64,000 bases of DNA from Saccharum officinarum (Eukaryota > Streptophyta > Magnoliopsida > Poales > Poaceae), in NCBI GenBank assembly GCA_020631735.1, contig CM036201.1, forward strand, positions 80,018,502-80,082,501, in the 5' to 3' direction. Position 1 is the stretch's first letter; the number at the start of each line of letters is the position of its first letter. The position numbers were made by a program, and so were the translations under genes. The notes beneath the pieces are model-generated. The model saw only the letters and a program-made list of their open reading frames with translations, searched no databases and was not told the origin of the DNA. This document shows, piece after piece, positions 1 through 13,000 of the stretch.

Positions 1-672
1 TTGCTCCTAATAAAGTGAGTGCTCTAATACAGGTTCAAATATAGATGACAGGTTAATGATAATTAATTTGATGCTTAAGCATTAATGATTACTTATCCAT
101 ATTAAGCTTTTATGCAAAATGTTGTCAAGCTAGCCCACTTTATATCAGCCTTACATGATCCTTGGTGTCACTTTATTTCTGATTTTTGACGGGTAAGTCT
201 AGCTGAGTACTTTGTCGTACTCAGTGTTTTATCCCCACTTGTTGCAGGTTGTGGTGTATCATGGCGGCTGCAAGAGTTGGTTGGCTCCTGCCTTGTGGCA
301 GAGTGTGATCATGGGCATGATCCTTCTTATTTACCTTATCTCTAATGCTTTTGTTGGAAGTCGACCGTGGTACTGGCATGTATTTGAAATAAGAATAATG
401 TTAGTTTCAAATTACTTTGCTTCCACTACTTTTGAACTTAAGTTGTAATAACTATGTTAAACTCCGATGTATATTGAATTACTTGTGAAATAGATGTAAC
501 ATGTGACTTGTTATGTTGAATCACTACGATCTTGGCTTGTATGTTGGTTGGTTTGAAATCCCTCGCGATTTCATTGGACTACCAGAGTTATATGGGCTCA
601 AGTGCGAGAATTTGATCACTTCGGTGATTTTTTTTGTACTTGTGCTCTTATAATTTGGTCGGTTCTGTTACA
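1..672 (+). repeat. 3' part of the 5' LTR of long-LTR gypsy element I
   Basis: Bases 1-543 align without gaps to 9520-10062, the same element's 3' LTR, with about 13 differences counted by eye. The LTR ends in TGTTACA at 672 and is followed by a primer-binding site. The left part of this LTR lies outside the window. Established: a TG...CA LTR next to a TGGTATCAGAGC-type site marks an LTR retrotransposon primed by initiator tRNA-Met. No gene is seen here. Confidence 0.85.
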
Positions 673-674
673 GC

Positions 675-686
675 TGGTATCGGAGC
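675..686 (+). other. Primer-binding site of element I
   Basis: TGGTATCGGAGC differs by one base from TGGTATCAGAGC, the complement of the initiator tRNA-Met 3' end. It lies two bases after the LTR end, the normal place for minus-strand priming. This primer type fits chromovirus gypsy elements (Tekay/Del group) better than Tat or Athila; that lineage call is inference. Confidence 0.8.
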
Positions 687-3600
687 AAGATTCAATATTA
701 AACTTGTCATATGTGTATTTAAAACAAAGGTTTTATTTTCTAAAACCAGTTTTATCATCTTATAGTTATATATAGGTTTGTGAAATCTAAATTTTAAATA
801 TAAGTATGCCAATGGTCAATTTTCTTATGCCCATATAAGGATTATTAGGTGGCTTATATAAGTACTAACTTGAGGGGTTTTTCATTTATGCATCTACGCC
901 CAGGCCAAGGTATGTATGTGTGATGACTCTCCCACACCATGCTACCCGGTGTATTAGATTAGAGGTAGCCTTCATATATGAAATAGTCATATATGTCGCT
1001 AGTTTACTTTTATGCAACATCGCACCTACGCTCAGGTAAGTGTGAGTTGTGAGAGCATGACCGAACATCTATCGGTCTAGGGGAGATCTAGTTTTGGTTA
1101 CTGGATTATTTACATGTTGCACACATGTATATATGAAGGTACTTAATTGTGGGTGATTGATGATTTGGGTAGTTTTGGTGCTACATGTACGTATACGGGG
1201 GTATATGTATATGGAAGTACTTAGAATTTTACTTTCTGTTTTCATTGTATGCTATATTGGGGAATTATTGGGCTACAATGAAACTTTTATGCAGGTACGC
1301 TAACCACGAATGCGTAAGTCAAATGTAGCTGACGACTAGCTATATATCGAGAGAGTGCGTGTTATGCCACCGACATAGAACGTGATCGCCACCTTAGGTT
1401 GGCAATCTTGTGAGGACGAATAGGACGAAGCATGCATCTTCATGATTGTTGCTTTATGCATAGCTATGCTCCTCTCACCCTTATTCTATAGCAAGTAACA
1501 TGTGATTGATGTGACACTATCTTCCGTGTGTGGAGTCAAACAAGAATGCCTTGTTCCATGTTGCTTGAATAGGAAATGCTTGATAAAAGTGTGTGCTTAG
1601 CCTTGCTAGAAATAATTGTGGATTCTCATGAATGAATTATATTAGTGCTGGTCTAAGGTAACAAAATTTAGAGCTACTAGAATAACATGTTGGTGTGCTC
1701 TCTTGTTAAGTAGAACAAAGGCAAGCTTTGTTTTGCTTATTAAACGTTGGCTGCTAGAACTGTTTCTGTTATAGTGATACTTTCGTGATCATAATGGTGT
1801 TTTCTGTAGTTATAGAGAATACCAAAGTTGTAGCTAACTTACTTATCTATCTTGTCCTAAAATTTTATGACACTAGGCCTTATGTTTTGGGAGTTATAGA
1901 TTTTAGAAGTTTGTTGTCAGAATCTGCTCATGTTCAGAACAAATCTGAATGTTTGCTTTATTTGACCTATGTGCTTATGGAATCATGTCTTGGAAATATT
2001 ATAGGAAGTGTAGTACTTTTTCTAAGCTTTCCAAAATGCTAAAGATCACTACTTTTGATGGTGTAAGTCACCAGTTATGAGCTTGTGAAGTTGAATGACA
2101 GAATCTGTCCAAATCTGGGTAGAAATGTCTTCTTTGTGTTGATTAACCTTGTTAGCTATAGAATCATCCTAATACGATAATAAGAAAGTTATAGAAAATT
2201 TAATAAGCTTTACATAAAGTTAAGGATCACTTTTGTTAGGTTCCTAGAACTCCAGTTGTGTATTTTTGAAGTTCTTGTCAGTTTTCTGTCCATATTGATA
2301 CAGATCTGAAGCATTAGCATTTTTGGTCATGTTAATCTATGAATTTGCTTTTGGTATGAATAACTAAAGTTTAGTCATCTTCCTAAGAGTTCTATAAAGT
2401 CTAGGATCACCTTTGTGGGATGTCTATAACCTCAGTTATAGTTGAAACAAGTAAGTACTGCGTTGCTGTCCAGATTCTGGGCACATGCTAAGTTGGCTTC
2501 CTTAGCTAGCGTTGTTTTGAGCTAAACTGGTAGTTAGTTCATGCTTGAGATAAATGCTTGTTTTGGGTGAGCCTTGTGCCTTGTATTGGTTGCTTAAACC
2601 ATTCGTTTGAATTTTCTCAAATGACTGCTTGATTGTGATGTTGTATGTGTGTTTGTATCTGGGTAGTGCTCTAGTTGTCACCTCGTTTGTCCTCGGTGAG
2701 CATACGAGGGTCACATAGCTTTATCCTAGAACAAAGTTCACATACGTAATTGTATGGTTGTTGTCTTCCATTAGGTTCTCTATCTTAGGAGCCTGAGCAT
2801 ATATACTTAGTGGTTAGTCCTTGAATGTTTGTATCCATGCCTGTGCTTGACCGAAAGTCTAAAGTTTAGTCCTCCTATATGTTTGCATGAGCCGTGGATG
2901 TTTTGCAACTCTTTTTGGGGAGACCCTTATCGACTGACCAACCAAGTTAACTTTCATCAACGCTAGCCTTTTACCACGGTTCGTACGTTGCCAGTTGTAG
3001 AGATCATACCCAAATCCATGTTGGACCTTCCGGTTACCTCTCCCAATGGTTAGCTAGTGTGACGCAACATCTCTCCGCTATGGCCTCTAAATCATGTGCT
3101 TGCAAGTTCGTGCATCTACCTTATCAACTCAATCTATGACTACATATCGTTTTTTGCCCTGAAAATTTTGTTTAATCTATCCCCAACCTTCCCAAGTCTT
3201 AAGATGTTCATCAGTCTTGCTCATGTTATTGCTCAACATGATTGAATCTTCTGTTAATCTTTTATCTGGTACTCCCCTCGGTGGACGCAAGTCGTACGTA
3301 GAATTTAAGCAAGAGCCTCTTGCTCAGTTATCCTTGGCAATTGCGTGATGTTCTCTTGTGCTATATTTTGATCTTCGGATCATTTTCGTGTTGATTTTAA
3401 ACCTTGTGACTACCTTTGTTTCCTATCCCTTCTTGGATGGCGCTTGTTCTTACAGCCCATTGGTGCCACTTGAAATTTCACTTTCGTTATGCGTTTAGTA
3501 TTGGTGTTATGAGTAGCCGCTGATGGTGCCACGACAAAACCAAGGGCCTCCTGTGGCTGCAGACACATGGCTGGCTGCTTGGCACGCGCTGGTATCATGG

Positions 3601-4253
3601 TTTCTAGTCATGATCCATTATGAAACGATAGACGATGTGTTATTTTCTCGTGTTCCTTTTCTTGGTTATATCTCTATATTGTATCGTAAGATCCATATCT
3701 TAGACCGAAAGTAGTGGAGCTTCCTTCTAAAGTTGCTAAAATGAAATTCTTTGAAGAACAGGTCACTGACATAAATATTAATAGACCACAATAGGTGGTA
3801 TACAAGTGACTCTACTTAGTTGTCCTAGTATTGATGAACGACATCTAGTGAGCGACGTATCTCATCCCTGTTGGATAAAAAGGACACAACACTTAATATT
3901 GGATAAGTCATTCATTGGATAAGAATCAATAATCACATTATGCAAATTTTAACTTTTGTATGCATAATGACCATACCGTCGAGATCAACCATCTCTGGTA
4001 AGACTCCGTATCTGCTGACTTCGATGACAACCATCTGCTTTGTGTCAACCACAATTATTGTGATCAAGAATGAAGATTTGGATCTTTTTAGTGTTGAGAG
4101 ACAACTGATTAGTTACCAAGAGAAAGGTTAATCTCCAGCTAGATAACGACTCTTTGGTAGCTACGAAGGTTATGTCTTGCAGAGCAATAACCAACAAGAA
4201 AACAAGAAGTTAATCAACTAGCCAACAACTTGAGTGATGCTCTATCTTCTAGA

Positions 4254-4469
4254 GCCATTGTGATTAAGTCAATTCTGTCTTGGACAATCACACCGATAGT
4301 GCAAGGTGTCCTATCAGTTAAAGTGAAGAATTAGAGAAAGTATACCCTAGTTTTAATTAGTATCCTTGTGCCATTAGGTGCCACAAACAGTTTGTCCATA
4401 ACTTTATTGGACGAAGTGTTGAGGAATATTCGGAAGCGGTTCCTTATCCTTGTAGGAATGTCCTCCAGG
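4254..4469 (+). pseudogene. Possible gypsy reverse-transcriptase relic
   Basis: One frame carries a segment resembling the palm region of Ty3/gypsy reverse transcriptase. A stretch like the 'KIDLRSGYHQ' block comes first, followed by a P-L-G-x-T-N segment that parallels the conserved P-F-G-x-T-N motif. A TAG stop lies between them and the catalytic YxDD motif is not recognisable. The similarity was judged by eye and is weak. A translated search of 3900-5700 against gypsy pol proteins would decide it. Confidence 0.3.
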
Positions 4470-5708
4470 TGAAGTATGCATTTTGCCTTGCAAAAGTAAC
4501 CCGCAAGTTCAAAGCGTGTGCATCATCGGAATGGTATAAAAATTAATGGCCCTTTTGAGGTCTCACAGATACTAGTTTACACTCTTTCAATTACTTTTGC
4601 TTTCTCGTATCAACCATGTACAAGCAACCTTGGTATCTACAAATCAATGTATACCATCACGTATCAAAAGCAAATTGAAAAGTGTCAAACAACAGATTTC
4701 CCATCTTAGAGCTACTGTTTGATCCTCAAGAGGAAGCCTCACGGTAAAAAGTTAGCCTGACAAAGCTAGTTTCACTACGTTGCAAGTCAAACGCAACTTA
4801 CTGTGCAACTGCCTCGCGAAGGGGATTGTACTCAACTTGCTCGGTAGTGAGCTAATTACCGAAGTTGGTAAATACTTGCAATTTTTGTTGTCTGCCAGAC
4901 CTCGCTTTATCCTTCTTTGGCAATAATTGATAATACTCACTGATCTTTGGTATCTTAAAATGTTTTTACCCAAGAGGTTGCATTTGATTCAACCTAGATA
5001 ACTATTGCCTTTGGATAAAAGAATCTTATTAGATAGTTGTTGGCAGGAATACGAAGCCGACAGAGTCAGCTATCACATTCACTAACCCATCGATAGACTT
5101 AGATAATACAGTGTTGTCATCAGAGAAAGAGAACTGCACACATAGAACCTCAAGTAGTTTTCCATTAGTTGGTGTCTAAATGAATGAACATTTACGACCA
5201 ACATAGACCTTGTCTATTGGTTAGTCAGTGTCCTATAGCCTCAGCGTATATTTGTCATCTATGATCTCACCCTTTTGGAAAGTTGTACCCAAGCCATTTT
5301 GGTAGAGAACTGCCTTTCGAAACCGTGTGAACATAGAGTCATTTCAACAAGTATACTTCTGAATATTTCAGTCTAATGTCAAGTTCATATGGCCTATGTT
5401 GTGCTCATTAGAAAGTCAGATACTTGTGAGTGGTTCACTCATGGACCAAATGATCTCCGTACACCAAGAATGCAGTATGTGCAATCTTGGATTCCTCCCA
5501 AAGTAACAATGCTTCATGGAAGTCAATGAAGGAAATTCTTCAGACAAATTTTACCATAAAGAGTAAGTATCAGAAAGTGCTTTTGACCAAATTATTCACC
5601 GATGTTGAAGCTTTGTAGTTGAATGCTATAGCAGATATTGGGAACTAGATAACGTGCCTCTCTTCCTTAAAAGGTCTTCCATTCCAAATCTCGGGACGCG
5701 ATTCTTTT

Positions 5709-5720
5709 AAGGGGGGAGGG
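5709..5720 (+). other. Polypurine tract of element I
   Basis: AAGGGGGGAGGG lies one base before the TGTAACACCCC start of the 3' LTR, as expected for the plus-strand DNA primer of an LTR retrotransposon. Confidence 0.8.
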
Positions 5721-6239
5721 CTGTAACACCCCAAGTGTTTATCACCAATTAAGTAGTGGGTTTAAGCTCAAACATGATAGATTAGTGGAGATGACGATGC
5801 AAAGTCAAACCTATGGAAATAAACCCTAACCTAAACTTGGATATTGCACCCTTGCTTACATATAGGCTCAATTAAAAGATATATGCTTGGGTGTTGTTAT
5901 CAAAGTATCTTCACATGTCTCACATCAATAACTATCTATATTGATCCCTGGAAAAGTTTTCGCAAAAACCGACCAAATTAAGAGATACAAGGGGGAGAAG
6001 AATGCCATTTCAGTCAATGTGGAACCGAAGTTCAGAATTCAGTTTTGAGGTACCCTCCTTTGGAGCTTCGTATCTTCTAATCCAAGCCAATTTAGCTCTT
6101 GATCATTAAAGCAATATTGTTCAGCTCGCAAAGCTCTACAATTTTGTCTCTTGTGCCAAAATCAATGGACAACCGGATTGGGAGATAGAGGATGGGAAAA
6201 TTGATGTTTCAGGCGTATATTTGCAGTGGTATTAGTTCT

Positions 6240-6860
6240 CCTAGTGTTGAAACTTTGAATTGGTCATGGAGGTCATGGCCGGCCATGGGCAGGTGCCCGA
6301 CGCCGCGTGGCCCTCCTGTGCACACGCATGTTCGCCACCTTGCCTCCGTGCTCGTCAGTAAGGACACCGGCGCCCTCTCTCTTCTCCTCAGTCTCCCACA
6401 TCACTCTCATTCTCTGTCCCTCTCACATTCTCTCTGCCTCCCTCGCCCTGCTACAGCCAGCACAAGCCCCATGGCCGCCATCCTTCCCCGCTGGAGGCCA
6501 TCCCCGCCCGAGCTGAGAGCAGCGAAAGCCTCTCCATCCTTGCCTCCTTCGTCCGTGCTGTTTTCCCGGGGCCACCGAGCAACCCTCTGCTGTCGCCGGC
6601 AGAGCAGCCGCCATGGAGTTTGCATGCGGTTGTGGCAGTGCCGCCACTAGCCATCCCAGGCCATGGTGTGGTCACCGGTGGGTGCGCCAGACGCTAGACG
6701 CCGCTGTGCCTCACCGGCCCCTCCCTGCTGCCGGCGCCCTTCTTCCACGGCCGAACTCGCTGACCCCGAGCTCGTCCTCCATCTCTGCTGTGAAGAAGAC
6801 GGCTGCTCTGCTTTGTCACTGTGAAGAAGAAGACCATGGTTGTCCCTATGACGAATGGGT
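6240..6860 (+). other. GC-rich core of element I LTR
   Basis: A sharply GC-rich block inside an otherwise AT-rich LTR. Open frames occur in several phases on both strands (for example 6192-6650 plus and 6647-6889 minus), as expected from low stop-codon density rather than selection for protein. Similar blocks occupy the same relative place in the related LTRs at 11690-12560, 17690-18560, 54616-55330 and 56758-57400, but they do not look homologous in sequence between families. It may be a promoter or CpG-rich regulatory block, or captured host sequence. Confidence 0.5.
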
Positions 6861-8860
6861 CCCACCTGAAAAGAGCAATACCACATCAAATCTACAGATT
6901 TTCTTTTATCTTGTAAAATCTATATCTCATATTTGGTAGCTCCAAAAATTGTGCAATTTATTTTGTTGGAATCCTTGTGAAGTGCTCTGCATGTTAGAGT
7001 AATCAGTTGTGCCATGCATGCATGTGTTTGTGCTGTAGAAATTCATTGGTGAAAAGTGGTTTTGGAAATGGATTAACTTGCTTTCATCAATATCTGGAGT
7101 TTTAGAAGTCCAAAATTAGTGATTCCAATTTTGTTGGTCTTCTAGTAATATGCACTGTCTAAGAAAAATATAAAACTTATAGGTTGTTTCTGGGTTTCAG
7201 GATGTTTGACCTAGATCTTGTTAAATGAAAAATAAATGCTTGTTTTCCTTGTTATTTTTATATCTTGAGTTGTGATGCTCCGATTGATGTGAAATTTTTA
7301 TGGTAGATTGTCATGCTATGTATGTACTGTGGTATAAATTTCATGGTCATTGCTTATTGTATGCTCAAGTTATTGATTTAACTTGTTTATAGCTTGGTAA
7401 ATAGCTTATAAATAATATATAAATGATAAAATAGAAAATGTTATTCCATTACCTTAGTATGATGTTTCTCTATCATATTGATTAATAATATGGCCTTGTG
7501 TTCACAGAAAATATTGAGTGTTAAGTTTAACTTGCTCTCACATGATTTATTGCTATAGCCATTTGTCTTTTTCATAGAGGTTGTTATACATGTCCAAATG
7601 GTTTCAAATTTGGATAGTAGACTTTTGGGAGCATGTGTAGACCTCTGTAATTTTGGTAGAATTTATTATGCACTTTTGATACGTGTTCATAATTCCACCA
7701 AATTATCTAAATAAATTAAGAAAATGCATTAAAAGAAATTATTTAGGAATGGACACTATGTTTTCTGATGTTCATTAGTCATGTGTGACATGTTGGTAAA
7801 GTTGGTTTTGTCTAATTATATGTTTGCAATATAAGTTAATAATTATTTCTTGCAAATGAGGTTTCTGGATAGATCTGGGAACTTAGCAAAGTTCTTCATG
7901 ATAATGTGCTTTGTTGTGAAACTTATTTATACAAAAGTTGTAGATAATTTATGTATCTAGCTGCTGTTAAAATTTGGTTGCATTTGACCATGTGGTTTAG
8001 GAGTTATAGCTGTTTAAAGTTGGAGTACAGAATTGCTTGCTCTCTGTCTTGTTAGATCAGTTGCTGTGTTTATGTAAACTCGACATATTAAACTTTGGAA
8101 TCATGCTGTGATGATTATAAATGAAATATAGATAATTTCATAAGCTTTCCAGAATGTCTTGTTACATGTCAATTGGAGTTACAGAACTCCAGTTATGTTT
8201 GATTTAACCAGCTACTGTTCTGATCTTCGAAAAATGGCAGATTCTAAATTAAGTTGTTGCTTCACCTTGTTTTGCTATGTTGATTTCTAAGAGTGATATA
8301 CACCTTGTTAGTATTAAGTGTGCTTGAGATCTTGTGTGACTTGTGTCATGATCGATATGCTGGTCATCTTCTAAGGATATGCTTAAGTGATAGTTAAGTT
8401 GATTAACTCTAGTGCCCATGTGAACTTGGTGTGCTGGTATAAATGTTGTGTTATTGCATTTCTATGTATTCATACATATGCATTGTTGCACCTCATTTAG
8501 GTACGCTAGCTGAAAAACGTGAAGGACGTGATGTGGATCCAACCCGAAGATGGAGTTGGTGGATCCATTCCGAAGATAGAAGGATCGGACAAGTGGTAGA
8601 TTGGAGGTTGCTCGCCAAGTGACTACATCTGACATACTCTAACTTGAGTCAGATCCCAGGCAAGCCCCAGAGCATTATAAGCCACCTAGCTTCAAAGCAA
8701 TTAATTCTATATATGTTATAAGTATTGTAGCATTAAGTGATAGGAGTTGGTTGGAAACTCTTGCTGCATTATATCATTCCTTGTCCATATATATGAATCT
8801 CTGAATCCTACATAGACTAGGATCGAGTAGATGCTTAGCCCTGCTTTAAGCGGTAGAAGT

Positions 8861-8881
8861 CAGGTGATTTCCAGTCACCTG
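8861..8881. other. Conserved hairpin in gypsy-type LTR
   Basis: CAGGTGA and TCACCTG form a perfect 7-bp stem around a 7-base loop. The related LTR at 56646-56666 keeps the same stem with one G-T wobble and nearly the same loop. Its role is unknown. Confidence 0.5.
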
Positions 8882-10062
8882 CGAGATATAGGGATATTCA
8901 TATATGGCACGGTTGGCTATATTTGCTATCGTGGAATGGAACCATGTGTTAATAAAATGAAATGAGACCGGGCGGGATGATGATAGTGAAGCGACAAGAC
9001 ATGGAGGTCTTGGGTGTGAATCTATCCCCGTCTGAGTCATTTAAGGACTGATTCGCTGTACGTCCTTGAGTCATGTTGAACGCAGTCTAACACTTAGTTG
9101 GCCGGATAAGTCGTTCCGACCACGAAGCCAAGTAATGTGATTCAGGCCGGGAATCGAATGGTAGGTTGCTTCTTGGAGGAGAGAAAGGATGTGCTTGGGG
9201 ACATTGGCGTGAGACCAAGGGGGGGTTAGAGTCCCTATCACCTGGCAAAGTGTCGCCCTTGGGGTCGCGACATCATTCGGACCCGCGATTCCTGAATCAT
9301 ATGAAAAGGTGGCCTGTGCGACCCTGGCAGGGGTCTGCACGGTGAGTGTTAGAAATACCCCTCCAGCTGGATAGGAATTCGATTCGAATCGCCGTCGCTC
9401 CCGGTTAGTGACACTTGACTTGAGCAGCGGCAACGTAGATTCCATTAAATTGAACGGATTGTTAATTGGATAACGATGGAAAGGTTGCCCCAATTTATCC
9501 CTGCTATGGTTAATATTGTTTGCTCCTAATAAAGTGAGTGCTCTAGTACAGGTTCAAATATAGATGACAGGTTAATGATAATTAACTTGATGCTTAAGCA
9601 TTAATGATTACTTATCCATATTAAGCTTTTATGCAAAATGTTGTCAAGCTAGCCCAGTTTATATCAGCCTTGCATGATCCTTGGTGTCACTTTATTTCTG
9701 GTTTTTTACGGGTAAGTCTAGTTGAGTACTTTGTCGTACTCAGGGTTTTATCCCCACTTGTTGTAGGTTGTGGTGTATCATGACGGCTGCAAGAGTTAGT
9801 TGGCTCCTGCCTTGTGGCAGAGTGTGATCATGGGCATGATCCTTCTTATTTACCTTATCTCTAATGCTTTTGTTGGAAGTCGACCGTGGTACTGGCATGT
9901 ATTTGAAATAAGAATAATGTTAGTTTCAAATTACTTTGCTTCCACTACTTTTGAACTTAAGTTGTAATAACTATGTTGAACTCCGATGTATATTGAATTA
10001 CTTATGAAATAGATGTAACATGTGACTTGTTATGTTGAATCACTACGATCTTGGCTTGTATG

Positions 10063-13000
10063 TGTAGCAGAACCTCCTAAATTATATGGCCTACATGCAC
10101 CTGTCATTGTCCCTAAGACCTCTGACAGCGATACATGTACACCAAATAACCTAAGAAGACCTATCGGGTGCCCTCACAGGACCCCGATTAAACTACATTT
10201 AACAACTCATACCAGGATCAACAAAGGAGTAACTACAAAATTACAACATTTGTTACAAAACTTACATCAGAGTGCGGAAGAATAACAACAATGAATTTAT
10301 AAATCATGATTAAGTTAACTTTTTACAAACTTAACTTATATTGCAGAAGTCGAGTAGAACTACAGAAGACAACTTAGGTAAAGCACCTAAGTTAGGAGAG
10401 GACAACCAGATCATGTCGAGCCCACCGACATGACCTAATTAGCAGCACCAGTTAGCACCTGCAACAGGGGTTAACAAACCCTGAGTACGAGAGTACTCAA
10501 CAAGACTTACCCGACTAAGACAAAGACTCCAAGGGCATGCTAGCTTTAGGGAATCAAGGTACGGGTATTCCAGAATCAAATTTTCTTTTGCAGAAAAGCT
10601 TACTAAAGTAAGTCCTTACCTTCAATATTTTACTTTTACCATTGATGGTTCATTAACCAATTCTAGGTGATTCTAATCTAGATCAAAGTAATTATCATCA
10701 AAACCTTTCTCATTCTTTCTTTCAATTCCAGTTCTTAACTACGATGCAAGTCAGGTGATCAAGTCTCCATAACCGAGGAGCAACGACGATTCGAACCGAT
10801 TATACCCAGCTGGGGATCCCTAACCTCACGACATATGTAGAACCGAATCTTGCATATATCAACCCTCATTTAGATCTCCCAAAACCAGAACATGTCCATC
10901 GCCACCCAAGAGTACAGTACCCCTCGAACCCAACCAAATTCTAGCCCCGAGGGTACACGCTACTCTCGCCATCTCTCCACTCCCAGTGCGAGGTTAGACG
11001 TTCTCGTAATGGAATCACCAACATTTTGGGCTTACCCAAGGCATGAGGCTAGTTGCAAAGTCTCAAACACAACAGGCTTACAACGAACGGACCTTAACTG
11101 ACAAGGCGGAAACACTACATTAAGACTCCTTTCCCAATGCATGTTAGCAGTGGCCAAACCACCCGCCCGATCTTTCAAGTTCATTCTCATATTTCAATAT
11201 TCATTCAATATGTCGTCATGGCAATTAATTAAAGTGCCAAGGGTCATTACATGTTAATGACCCAAGGTCATCACTCAATCCCAAAAGAGCACACAACACT
11301 TAAAGTTATTGATTTAACATTTAATTACTATTTAATTAATTAGGGCATAATTAATAGTTGATCAAACTTTACCTAAACAAGCTCAAACTTTTTCTATATA
11401 TTAAGAATGACTTAAAACAGTGTCACAATAAATTTCATCATTTTTGGATTAATAAATTAATTATTAAAATTCATGGAAGTTGCATTTAATCTTTATTGGA
11501 ACTAATTAAATCTACTGCACAAAGTAATCAAATTTAGAGTTTAACATTTTTTCTAGATAGTTTGCACATTGAGAACCTTACACAAAAAATTTTAGAAATT
11601 TTGGAACTCTACACAATTTTTAATGAAATAAACAAATAGTATCACTATTCAAAATTTTTTAAAAAGAAAAACAAAAACCGAACTCGGGCCGATTTTCTTT
11701 TTCTCCCGCGGTCCGGCCCAGCTGGTCGGCCCGCTCGCCCGCGCCTTCGCCCGCACCCGCGCTCGGCCCAGCCACGCGGCCCAGCAGCGGCCTGCCTCCG
11801 CCCGCGCGCGTCTGCCTCTCCCTCTCTCTCTGATAGCGCGGTCCCGCCTGTCATCCCTCACCTCTGTCTCCCTCTCGCTCTCCCGCGCGCTCACTCGCTC
11901 TCCCACGGTGGCCGGCCGGTGACCGATGCCTCGGTCGACAAACCAACTCTACCAACACCTTCTACACCACCCCACGACTCCGTTTTGCTACTAAACACCC
12001 TGGCTCGAGCTCTAGCGACTAGCGAGCGACGGTGATGGCGGCACGGTGGTCACGGGAGCAGCACGTCGGTGCCTACAAAGCGGTAGAGACTAAATTGGAG
12101 GGTCGGGAAGCATCAGCGGCTCACCGCGGTTGCAGTGAAGCTCTCGGTGGCGACGGGGAGCGGCTGGAGTGGTCTGGCCACGGGAAGGCGAGGATGGCGG
12201 GCAGTCGCCGGAGTTGAGCACGGGAACAGGCGGTGCGGGAACTCGGGTGCGAAAATAGTGAATGCAAGCGGTCCACAAGATGCGCAAGGCCGAGGCGGAG
12301 CTAGTGGTGCAGTTGGCGTGGCCAGAGACGGCTTGGTGGCGGCGGCGGCGAGCGGCGGAGCTGCGGTGGCGGCGGTGGCGAAAACGAACAAGGTTACGGT
12401 GAACGTTCGGTATTTATAGCAGGCGGTCGCGACTACAGAGCGGCACTGCTACATCGTCGCGCTGGCGATTCTGGGCGCGCCTGGAAGCTGGCCGAAGCCG
12501 TCCGACGTCTCGCCGGCGCCCATACCGGCCGGTGGTCGTCGGTGATTGGCGTTGCACTGTAGCTCCCCCCCCCCAAACTCTGAAATTTAAACTGGTTTTT
12601 CAAATTACTTTCAAATTCATGTAATAACTTGAAAAACTTCCAATGTATGAAATCTTCAGAATTTCAAGCTCTACAAGTTTTGTATTGAACACTGTTTCAA
12701 ATTCTCACTGGATTTTGAAATTTGAGTTTAAATTCAAAAGGGGACACATTTTTTAGATTTGGTAATTTAGAAATTACTTTTGATTTTATATTGAAACTTC
12801 AAAATCTCCAAACATCAAAGTTGTATATCTTGACCAGACCTACAAATTTTCTGTTCAAAACTTTTTCAAATTCTGCCTCCATTTTGAAATCTTAGTTTGG
12901 GGACAAAAATAAGTTAAATCTGAAATTTGTTTATTTTCAAAATTGCTCCACATTTTACACTAAAACTTTGAAAACTCAAAACACCAAAGTTGTAGCCTTT

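Larger units (their letters stand above)
673..5721 (+). mobile_element. Decayed internal region of gypsy element I
   Basis: About 5 kb bounded by a primer-binding site on the left and a polypurine tract on the right. No reading frame longer than about 85 codons is open on either strand, so gag and pol are not intact. A weak reverse-transcriptase relic is seen near 4254-4469. The text just before the polypurine tract (AAATCTCGGGACGCGATTC) resembles the end of many grass gypsy polyproteins, as does the matching end of the minus-strand element at 13447. The region is most likely an old, once-autonomous element eroded by substitutions. Confidence 0.7.
5722..10062 (+). repeat. 3' LTR of element I, interrupted by a later insertion
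   Basis: Begins TGTAACACCCC right after the polypurine tract. Its last 543 bases match window bases 1-543 without gaps. Adding the 129 bases seen only in the 5' copy (544-672) gives an LTR of about 4.47 kb. It is cut at 10062 by the minus-strand element; the missing end is not seen after the gap at 21497. It contains AT-rich arms, a GC-rich core (about 6240-6860), an exon-like island near 8500-8690 and a hairpin at 8861-8881. Small open frames in the GC core are not supported as genes. Confidence 0.85.

Noticed and set aside
11649..12419. Arginine/alanine-rich open frames as genes, also 17624-18424
   Set aside because: They lie in the GC-rich LTR core, overlap in several frames on both strands and differ between copies by frame-changing indels.
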